NCBI GenBank assembly: GCA_947247005.1 | Contig: OX365945.1 | Coordinates: 15,258,501 to 15,322,500 of the forward strand | Direction of reading: 5' to 3' | DNA: 64,000 bases | Origin: Spisula solida | Lineage: Eukaryota; Mollusca; Bivalvia; Venerida; Mactridae | Shown here: one piece after another, positions 49,927 to 60,900 of the stretch | How the letters are laid out: each line of letters opens with the position of its first letter | Position numbering within the stretch: the stretch's first letter is position 1 | Notes under the pieces: model-generated | Told to the model about the DNA's origin: nothing | What the model saw: only the letters and a program-made list of their open reading frames with translations | The model's database searches: none | Made by a program: the position numbers and the translations under genes

Positions 49927-50676
49927 ACTTAGTAAATTCCTTGGTTAAGTTTTGTGTTTTTGTCTACTTTTCTCTCTCTAATGTGGGCTATTGCTTTGAA
50001 ACTTTCCATAATTGTTCATTATCAATACCTGACCATATCAAGCAAGATCCATAACTCTGATCTGAATTTTGCATGAGTTATTGCCCCTTTTGGACTCAGA
50101 AAATTCCTTGGTTAAGTTTTGTGTTTAGGTCCACTTTTCTCCTAAACTATCTTGAGTTATTGCATGGAACATTTCAACACTTTTTCACCATCAATACCTG
50201 ACCATGTCAAGCAAGACTCATAACTCTGATCTGCATTTTGCATGAGTTATTGCCCCGTATTGGACGTAAAAACTTCCTTGGTTAAGTTTTGTGTTTAGGT
50301 CCACTGTTCTCATACACTATGTGGGCTATTGCTTTGAAACTTTCAACACTTGTTCATGATCAATACCTGACCATGTCAAGCAAGACCCATAAGTCTGATT
50401 AGCATTTTGCAAGATTTATTGCCCCTTTTTTTCACCATCAATACCTCACTGTTTTAAGCAAGACCAATAACACTGCCCTACTTTATGCAAGGGTAATGGG
50501 CCTTTTTTACAGTGACAATGATCAGATGAGCGTCTGCACCCACAATGCGGTGCTCTTGTTTGCTACGTAACGCTTTTTGAAGCAAGCTGTTTCCTAGCAT
50601 AGTGCTATTGCACGCTTAGTAGCAGTTTGGCTCCCGGAGCCTGTTGCCTAACCAAAACTACCAAATGGCGCTATTG

Positions 50677-51562
50677 CAGTCATGGCGAAAACTGTCAGAC
50701 AAAGCTGACGAGTGTCCATTTCGGGCCGACGAAACTCTTTGTCTGTGTAGATTGGAATCCTAGCAATGCCCAAGCTCCTTTAAAAATTCTGGGGAATGGC
50801 CTGTGATTGCTAAAATGGGGCTCTTGTTGGCATTCCCAGTGTTTTTGTTTGGCTATTATTAGGGCCGAATACAGGCACCTTCTCCTAGCAAAATAACCTC
50901 CATTTTTCCCAAAAAACATATTTTTTGTCCCCAAAAAGTATGCATATTTTCCCCCCGTTTGTGTTCGCTAGTTTTAAAGCAACTACAGTACATTGTATAA
51001 TATGCTGTTTTAAAGTCAAAGCAATAGATTTTCAAACTTGCAAAAGTCATTACTACATATGAGAAGAGTATTATCAGTAGAAAATAGCAAAATATGAACA
51101 CTTTTAATCAAAATAATCTTTTTTAATAATTCCCTATTTCACGAATTGTTGCGCTAAACTTTCCCAATTTTAAAGGCACAGGCTGTTTAATTTTGTTCAA
51201 GAAAAATCACTGATTCCTGAGAAGTCTTTTCTTACCTTCATTTAAGACCTTTAATCAGGGAAAAGTACTTGTACATGTACATGGGGGACTGATTTTGTTC
51301 AGGTGAAATTCATTTTCCTTGGAGAAGAGATCTTATAAACCCTCTGATTGATTATAAGGAATTAAGCATGTGATGTAAGGAAGGTTAAACTGCTTAAGAG
51401 TGTCTTAAAAGGATATTGTTTTAAAAACCATCTTATTCAAGTTATTGTTAATATTTTTCCTAGATTTTTTTCGGTCCGACAGATTCTCATTCGGTCTGAC
51501 AGATCTTGTAAACTTGTCAGACCGAATGACCTACTGAGTCCTTAATCCTTTTGCCATGACTG
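50677..51562. mobile_element. 886-bp TIR element with exact 6-bp TSD CTATTG, hosting a nested MITE
   Basis: Left CAGTCATGGCGAAAACTGTC, right ...TTTTGCCATGACTG. CTATTG precedes (50671-50676) and follows (51563-51568) the element. It is related in termini to 46236-46991. No ORF for a transposase, so it is non-autonomous or decayed. A 6-bp TSD suggests a hAT6-like group (inference). Confidence 0.9.
50837..51212. mobile_element. 376-bp MITE, second copy of the 49276 family, 5-bp TSD ATTCC
   Basis: Left CAGTGTTTTTG, with an extra GCTATTATT stretch, then GGGCCGAATACAGGC. Right ...CAAGAAAAATCACTG. ATTCC flanks both ends (50832-50836, 51213-51217). It is nested inside 50677-51562. Confidence 0.9.
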
Positions 51563-51820
51563 CTATTGAGGGCTTATGCAACATGACACTCTTGCAGCAA
51601 GTGCTCACTCATAGTCATAGCATACCATTTCAGACTTCCTGCAAAAGCAACAGATTTTGACCAGGTTTGACTCTGAGACAATCTTTTAAAAATTGGTTTG
51701 ACCACCGATGCTCTTCTTTTGCCAAATGGACTAAACATATATTATACACTTACAAACTTGATGAATAAATGACTGGAGTTAAAATGTTAACAAGAAATGA
51801 CAGTACTTTTGCTTTTTCAG

Positions 51821-51947
51821 AAAGATGGGAACTCGCGTATATGTAGGGAGAGTTTCCCATCATGCCAGAGAACGAGATATTGAAAGATTTTTCAAAGGTT
51901 ATGGGCGTATTCGAGATGTCATGCTGAAAAATGGTTATTGCTTTGTG
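51821..51947 (+). CDS. SRSF4/5/6-like: SR gene coding exon 1 (RRM1, first half)
   Basis: Acceptor GCTTTTTCAG, four UTR bases, then ATG at 51825. It encodes residues 1-41, including VYVGRV (RNP2) at 5-10 and the start of RNP1, NGYCFV. Donor GTGAGT. The ATG is chosen because it is the first in the exon and gives the canonical SR-protein N-terminus. Confidence 0.96.
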
Positions 51948-54900
51948 GTGAGTAGTGTTCAAGTGAACAATTTTTTGTTGTTTTTCATTTTCATGTTTAT
52001 AAATAAAAGCTAAATGCAATAGTAGATTATTAAAAGTATTGAATTCAATATACATATGAGCCAGTCTCCAGGAAAACCTGCTGTTTTGATAAAAATATTG
52101 ACTTTAAGATTTTCTATAGTATTACAGGATAATGTTAAATAAGCAAATTCCAAAGGAAATTATATTAATATCTTGAGTTTTAAGGAAGTTACAGCTGTTT
52201 TGTAGAGTCCATATTCGGAGCTTTTTGTGTGACGTCGCAAACGTCATTCAAACGTTATTCGACGTAACTGAAATAAGTACAGTAGAACTTCGATGCCTCA
52301 AACAGTACTTGCCTTGAACACCCTAGATGCCTCGAACGGGTTTTTCGGTCCTGGCAAAATCCCTTCTTTATTCATATGGTAAAACAGTAGATGACTCGAA
52401 CAATATCTAGGTCGAACACTCAAACTGATTACACAGTCCCTTGCTATGATTTACCCTTAGATGAGTCGAACAATACAAGTTTTCGCACCTTTCATTGACT
52501 GATGAAACCCATTGTTCGACCACGGGTAGTCGCCGACAAGTTGTGATAATAACTGTACCTAAGTATGTGTTTTCGACATAATTCATACTAAGGAAAATTT
52601 AAAGCTAAGGTATAGTACCATATGGATATGGATTTTTCCTTATTTTAGAGCTTTATCAAAATCTTGTTACATATAGTAATTACATAATGTCATTATAGCA
52701 GGTTTTCCAGGAGACTGGCTCATATGTATAATTATTTTTTATATGAATACGATTTACAAAGTTTACATAGACCTCCAGTTAAAGAATGTTGTTTTATGAT
52801 CATCCTGAAATAAACTAGTAAATAAAACTAAAAATTAAAGTTTTAATACTCGCGGGAATTGTAAGACAGTGTATCTGTAGCTTCAGGTTTCATCATTTTA
52901 CTATAACTTTAAATTGTATTTGTATAATTCCAGGAATTTGAAGATGACCGTGATGCTGATGATGCTGTGTATGAATTAAATGGCAAAGAGTTGATGGGAG
53001 AGAGGTTTGTTTTAAATTTCGAATAATTTCGGAATGTTTGAAGCTGTATAGAAGTGAGGCATGTATAATTTTAATGTACTGTATCATACAGTATGTATGT
53101 GAAGCACTCTAGAGTAGAGCTTAGCTACAGTGTGAATGAAGTAAAGTTGATTGATGTATCATGATCATGATGTCAGGTTTTTGTAGAATTGAAGTATTTG
53201 ATGAAGTCATCTACTTAACCAGATTACACAAATTATGTTGTTCAACACTAACTTGTCTTGCTGGACTGGTAATGCAGAACATAGGCTAAGTTAGAACTTT
53301 GAATAAAAAAATGAAAACGATTGTTTTATCTATATGGCATATACCGGTATACTATTATTATAGATACTAACGTAGGGTCAATCATTTAGATGTTCACATT
53401 AAATCCAAAAGCCAATGTGCTCTGGTTGTTGGCACCGTTTTAACAGCTGACTTAAGACTAATTGACTAGGAAAGTAGCATATAGTTGGCTGAGTGGATGC
53501 ATGTAAGAATACCAGACCTTTACTCATTAGTTTCACGATGTTAACGAGCGTAACAAAGTATTTTGTTAATGCCTTTGTTTTATTGACTTCAATTTTTTTT
53601 AGAGTTGTGATTGAGCATGCCCGAGGTACTCGACGAGATCGAGGTGGTGGATTTGGTGGAGGAGGAGGAGGAGGTGGTGGTGGCGGCGGCGGTGGTTATG
53701 GAGGTGGTGGCGGCGGTGGTTATGGTGGCAGGGGCGGGGGAGGCCGAAATGATAATTACAGACGTGAACCAAGTTGGCTTGGAAAGTATGTACTTGGTTA
53801 ATGGAATCATATATTTTTATACTGTTGATAGTCGGTGTATTGTCTGCCATGTTGTTTCCCTTGTGCTTTTACTCTTCAAAAAAGGAATCAATTATTGCTC
53901 TCTGGTTGGTCAAGTTTCCATATTAAGTCGAAATTCTAGCAAAATCTGTCTTGTGCTAAAAGGAATTTATTCTTGTAACCATACTGATGGATATTTTTCA
54001 ATTGGGAGAACTCTGAATTTAAATCTGTCTGATCACTAAATGACATCAAGCAGGGTGTAATAAAATTTAAGGAAAGCTGCATTTGGTTAAATCAGTAGTG
54101 TGTGAGACATGAAGAAGCTGTCAGTCAAGTCTAAAATTAGATTTTCGTCGTCTGTGATATAAATAGACAAATTCCCGTTACAGAAATATATTTGTAAGCT
54201 ACTTAACTGAATACGGCTATGTTCTTTGGTTTCTTGTTCGAACTTGCAAATAATAAATCTGTGTATATATAAACTTTGCGCCAGTCAGTGATGATTTTGT
54301 ATGAATTTCTAGCATCATGCTGTTTGTTACTGCACTCCACTTTGATACATTGTCAGAGTTTGCCTGTTGTGACCACACCTCAATATTACTCTTTAAACCA
54401 GATTTTCTTACTGAACAGTGGTTTAACATTTAATTGGCAATATTGGTACATGTTTGGTTAGCTTAGATATTATGTTTAGTTTTTAGTCCCCTACCAGTTT
54501 TTGACTGGAGTGGACTATAGGTTTGCCTTAGTCTGTAAAACAATTTGGATCCTGAAATAACTGAAACAGTTTCCAAGCTAGGTTTATGAAACTTGTTATG
54601 TGGGTAGGGGGCAATAAGGGGATTATGCACGCAAAATATTTTGATTCTGACAAAAATTGTGGTTGCTATGGCAACAGAAACATTGGAAATGGCTTCAAAC
54701 CAGTAGAGGACTTCTGTATTGCTTGCAATTCTTAACAACTTGTTTTTCAAAGGTAGACCAAGGGGTCTTTTCATTAAATTTGGGGGGAAATAATTCTTAA
54801 TTTTTGTGAAAGGGAAAGAAAAAATGGGATGTAAGTTGAATTTTAGGTGATATTTGCATGATTTTAAAGAAGGAATAAAACATGAAGTTACAAAAATATT

Positions 54901-57900
54901 TCAGCTATGAAACTTACCATGAATGTTATCAGCATGTAAAGTTGGAGGCCTGTGATTTTAGTTTTGTTGAAACTTTCTAAGATTCAGCAGAACTATGATG
55001 TTTACTGGAAAACCTGATTTTCATGGAATGTCCACTTTTGTTGATTGAATATGATTATATGAATGAACATGCTGGTCAGGTGGTCTGGACATTGGGCAAA
55101 CTCTGTAGTGTTTGTAACTGGATTGTCAGTGAATGTTAAAAGCTGGAGTGTAAAACTTGTTTTTTACCAATTTTAGAGGTGGTGGACGGTCGAATGCAAG
55201 TTCTAAGTAAGTGGAATAGGAACAAATCAGGACAAGAAATGTTGCATTTTTCATTCTAAAATCTTCTGTGTGTTATACTTTACTTCACGTCTCACACATT
55301 ACCGTAAATCAAATAATGAAACATGCCTCATTGGTGCCTTTTATCCTTGTTAGTTGATATGTACTACCTTCAAGCATGGTGTGTTTTAAGTTCTCGGTAT
55401 TAAGGCTTGTTTCCTGTGACTTGGCCAATCTAAAACCTCATTATTTACCCCACCCAATATGCAATCACTAAATAGAAAAGCTCAAGGTCCAAAGGTTGGG
55501 CATTTACAGTTTAAAGTCAAGGGTCAAAAGATTTGGCATTTACAGTGTAAAGTCAAGGGTCAAAAGGTTCGGCATATAAGGTGTAAAGTCAAGGATGAAA
55601 AGATTGGGCATTTAAGGTGTGAAGTCAATGGTCAAAGGTTGGGCATTTATAGTGTAAAGTCAATGGTCAAACGATTGGGCATTTAAGGTGTAAAGTCAAG
55701 GGTCAAAAGATTGGACATTTAAGGTGTAAATGCAAGAATCAAAAGATCGGGTATTTAAGGTGTAAAGTCAAGAATCAAAAGATTGGGTATTTAAGGTGTG
55801 AATTCAAGGTTCAAATGTCCTGCACCCCCCTTGGCTGCAATATATAACTATCAACCCTCACAACTGTTTGACTAACAAGACCATAGCCTAACTCCTGAAG
55901 TTTTCAGTCAATTATGAAGATGAAAAATTTATACATATAAAGTTGTATTTCAGTTTGAAATTGGTCCACATCGAGTGTGGTCAGATATGGTGTATTGTAC
56001 CTGTAAAAGAGTAATTAATACTTTAACAGAAACATCACTACCAACCAAGCAACTGATTAAAGCCTTACCAATAATAAAATATGCATGAAAAGCATTTATA
56101 TAGCTGATGCCTTTATTTCTTACAGATGTGGATGTGTGTGTTTTAACTTATAATTTTACTCTGAAATGTACACATATTTCCCTAGAAACTTAGAATAATG
56201 AATGTTTTCTTTGTGATTATTGTAGCCCTTTACTTAACGTTCCTAAACAATGTAAAAAATTGATAATCTTGATTTTCCTGTTTAGCTGATAACTTAGGGA
56301 AATTTTAAGATAAAAAAAAAGTTTTCCCTTACGATGCTTTGTGAATACCACCCCAGACCCTAGAATCTTGAGAAAAATACTTGAATTAGATACTGATCAT
56401 TTAATGCCAATGTCTAATCCAAGCCTTAAGTTCTTTCATGTTCCTGTGGTCTGATAAAGTTTGGGTATGCTCATTGGATCTTTACTTACCAAAAAACTAG
56501 TTTCAGGATTTGGCTGTTCTATATTTAATTTTTGCTCATTTATCAAATACAGGCCCTGATCTCCCGAAGCATCTCGAGTAGAAATCGCAACTCAAATTGA
56601 GATTTTGCTCCAACCGGAGACTGAATTTAAAATCAACCTGAAGTACAAGCGCTTGAAAGTGTACTGTAGTAAACTAACAACAAAAACACCGAAGTGTTAG
56701 TTAGTGAACTAAGAATAATGTTTCTGTTTTGTATAATGCCAATTTTGAGTCCAGCCTCCTGTGGAAATTTACTTAAAGGGACATGCCCTGGAACTTAAGT
56801 GTCTCGAATAGCAATCAAAGTGGTATCATTTCAATATCTAAGTCAAATAATGAAAACCCTGTAAAAAGTTACGAAATATCCCGCTAGTTTTTAAAGACAA
56901 TTTGTTTTAAGAATAACTCAATATCGTTGTCGTTAATAAAAGGCTGACAGCCTTTTATTCAAATCGATATACAAAATATCGAAGGGCGCGTTATAGAGTA
57001 ATTTTTAAGTCAAATTCTTCTTTGACTTTTCGGTAATAGTTGGTTTTACAAGTGATAAACACAATCTTGTTGAATCCAAACCAAGACACTCCAGGTTCTG
57101 GGCATGCCCCTTTAAAGAGACGTGACAATATTTGAGATAAGATTTAGCTCAGATTGAGATGTTTCGGGAGATCGGGGCCAGATTATACTCTGTGTAGTAA
57201 AGCATGTAAAAGTAAATTGGTCCAAAAAAACCTCCAATAATCTCAAAGATATGGCACACATGTTGAGTGAAGTTATTTATACTGAACATTTGTTTTTCAG
57301 ATATGGGCCGCCAACTCGGACTGATTATCGTATTATTGTGGAGAACTTGTCCTCTCGAGCGAGCTGGCAGGTAATTGTTGATATAGTTTCAGTTTTATAC
57401 TGATTTCTTTACATGTTTTTCATTTTACTATCTTTGTCATGTAAGGGAGAAAAGTGCAAAATAAGTTTCCATCTGTTTTCAACTTTTGGTGTTTTGTCCA
57501 TTCGCTAAAAACATCATGATACACGATACCCAATATACGAAGTATACCAGGTTGATATTGGAGTCACGCTTTCGGGCTGTTCTTCTGTAGACAATTTTTG
57601 TCTGCGCCATTTCTCTGACAACATTGGGTTTAATTTTAAGAAACTCAGCTAGACTCTCATCAAGTACAAAGCCTAGTCGTGCATATAGTCTGTAGGTTAA
57701 CTGTTCTTGAGTGAGTTGTTTCCCTTGAATGTACAAATGGTAATCTAACTGTGTCAGGGCCGGGGACCAGTATCTGGGAGTATTCTTCACTTTCAGCTAA
57801 CTCATTATTTAAATTATTAAATCTATTTGTATCATTTTAGCTTTACTTTCAAAGTAAAATGGTCCTAAAGAAGACCACAATTCATAAGTCATTTGTTATT

Positions 57901-60900
57901 ACCTTTAGTTTAGGGGAACATTCAAATTACTGTTTGTCGGTAACTCATCATCCAAGATCAGATAACTGTTTATCATTATTCAAGTTGGGGTCTCCCTTTT
58001 GTGGCTATGTAGATGTTGTCATTACTCCAGTTTATGTTATTTTGAACCAAATGGAAAAACCTAGTTGTTAGATTAGTGAATTTGTGTGAGGCGGTTGGCA
58101 GCTACGTTTTGAGTAGCACATATCTCCCAAAAGTTTATTATACGGTCATGAAGGATTGTTATTCAGCATGGGATGCTGTGTGGTTTTGACTTTGCTGGAA
58201 CTAATTTTCAGCAGAGTTATGGCCCTTGTTTGTAACCTGGTTTTTCAGGTTTCTTATTTCTTAAAAACTGGTAGTGTTGCTTATCCATGACAAATTTATC
58301 GTATTTGTGACTTCTATATAAAGCATAAAATCAAGTAGAATTATTATCACATCTATATAGTGCTGTTACCTTGTAAACTTTATATTTGCAAACTAGGTGA
58401 CATTTTGACTAAATATTTTATTGCTCTATGTAAAGATTAAGACGTCTCTGGTTGTCTGATGAGCCCTGATAGATGAGGTTATTTAAGTGCTTCTCGTCCG
58501 TTGATGTCGGCTGATGTCCCCCTTCATGATGTGATGTTTCTCATCAACTGTCACAGTTCACTGCTCGTCTCGCTATCCTCATGCCCAAATTCTTCAGTCT
58601 CTCTTCACTGATGTGTATCTAACTCATTTACCAAACTGAACCAGACATAAGAAAATAATTTATCATCAGTTTCTCAGTTCTGTGATCAAAAAACAACTTT
58701 TCATGTTTCAAGTTTCATGTCATTTATGAAGCTGTTCAGATGCTGTCTTTGAATTGTCTAAGCAAGACATCGGAGAATAAAGTGTAAACAGCTTCTGCGA
58801 TCATGAAACAACTTGTTCCAGGTCAATCAAGACTGAATTGTCATGCACAGCTTGAATAATACTGATAAGTGAGTTAGTGATTGAAATTCAACTTACGTTA
58901 GTTCATGATCTCAGAACTGAGAGCCAGGTCCTTTGATTTGTTATAAAATTGTAAATCATATGGTTTTTATTGCTCTTGATTGTGTTGCAATTTATTTCTG
59001 TTAAATGGTAGAACCTGGTTCAGTTTTCATTAAGGATAAAAAATAGGATTTTTTTTTAGGCATGACAAACATGAAAACAAATTCTTATAACTCTGATTAA
59101 GGGCTTCGTAAGATACGTGATACATTGTGAACTGTGACTGTAGACTCAGACAGCGAATTTGACGAGGCTTTCTAGTGGCATCAGCTTGCATTGTGAGAAG
59201 CTCACTGACGGGGGAAATCTAGATCTGGCTGTATGCTAAGATGTTGGGCTTAATACTGAGATGTAGGCATCAGATGTGAGGCTCTAAATGTCTTGAGATA
59301 AAGGCATGCTCTATCACTCCCTCTAAGATGATGATGTCTTGATGTAAGATGAGGGAATTGATGTTTTGATGTAAGACGAACTGATTACATGTAAAGATGT
59401 TTTGATGTTAGACGAGGGAATTGATGTTTTGATGTAAGACGAACTGATTAGATGTAAAGATGTATTGATGTAAGACGAGGGAATTGATGTTTAGCCGATG
59501 TTGATGAATGTCTTAATTGATGATATCTTGTCTGGTTGTCACAGAAATATCATAGGTAAACATAAATCTCCGGTATATTGCTGCTTACAATGCATTATCC
59601 ATGAGTTGTGTGCTCTTGAATTATTTCCATTCATCAACATTCATTATAACTATAGATTTAATAACATTATCGTCATTTAAACATTTGATTTTTAACAAAA
59701 AATGCTCCATAATATTTACAGGAATGATTTGGTATTCTTTTGTTTAATTAAATTATTCAATCAGTCCCATTTGATGTCATACTGTCGGATTTTAGTGTAT
59801 CAATAATATACATCATGTTTTAATTTTCTGACACATTTTTGTTGCAGGATTTGAAGGATTACATGAGACAAGCCGGTGAAGTGACATACGCTGATGCTCA
59901 TAAACAGAGGAAGAATGAAGGGTATGTATGGTAGTAATTCAGGGCATTGAGGGGTTTTTACCTTGAAATTAAAAAAGCCACATTTTGACCATTAAGATTT
60001 TCTCGTAAAATCATGAATTTAGTCAAAATGACCCTTCAGGTTTAGGAATAAACTTATTTCATAAAATCACTGGAAAAAAGTAATGAATTTTATTCATCAT
60101 TGATTATTTAATGATATGTAGATGATTTCACTGATAACCTTTCTTTGTTGGCTCATGTTAGTGAATTTCATTATGCTCCCCAAAAACATTTCTTGAAAGC
60201 ATATAGTTGCCACTTTGTCCGTTGGTCAGTCCGTCCCTCCGATATATTTTTGTCCGGATGATAACTCAAAGTTATGTTACACCTATTGATTTGAAACTTT
60301 GTATGAGCATAGATCTCATTGAGGGGAAGTGCAGTGCACAAGAACCATACCTCTTCATTGCATATTGAGTTATTCCCCTTTGTAATTTTTCATACTTAAT
60401 TATTGTCTGGCCCATAACTCATACAGTATTAGAGATATCAATTTGAAACTTCATAGGTAAATAGATCTCACTGAGGGGAAGTGCAGTGCACAAGAACCAT
60501 AACTCTTCATTGCATCTTTTTGAAGTTATTCCCCTTTGTAATTTTTCATACTTAATTCTTGTCCAGGTCATCACTCTTACAGTATAAGAGATATCATTTT
60601 GAAACTTCATAGGTGAATGAATCTCTTTAAGTTATAGTGCAGTGCCAAAGAAGAATGACTCTCTTTTTCATATTTTTGAAGAATTTTTTCTGTGACAAAC
60701 ACCTATGGGGAGCATCACCCGTCTCTGACGGCTCTTGTATCTTACAAGATCTGGGTATGTTTTTCAGTATTGTTGACTTTGCAAGTAAAGCAGAAATGAA
60801 AAGAGCCATAGAGAAGTTAGATGCTACAGAAATCAATGGACGTAAGATCCGTATGGTTGAAGACCGACCAAGCAGAAGAAGGAGAAGGTAGGCAATGTAT

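Larger units (their letters stand above)
47773..50562 (-). mobile_element. HINE/pearl-like element H1 (minus), interrupted by H2
   Basis: The left (3') end TTTTTAGCTCATCTG...AAGATGAG can fold. The right (5') end is CAGATGAGCGTCTGCACCC then GCTCTTGTTT. Between them are about eight core copies of roughly 170 bp (TTGGTTAAGTTTTGTGTTTA, CTATTGCTTTGAAACTTTC, ACCATAACTCTGATCTGCAT). It is split by the insertion at about 48687-49926. Confidence 0.75.

Noticed and set aside
53589..54039. Other frames over SR exon 3 (73-142 codons)
   Set aside because: Shadow frames of the GGN tract. Only the frame continuing RRM1 fits the splice phases and family sequence.
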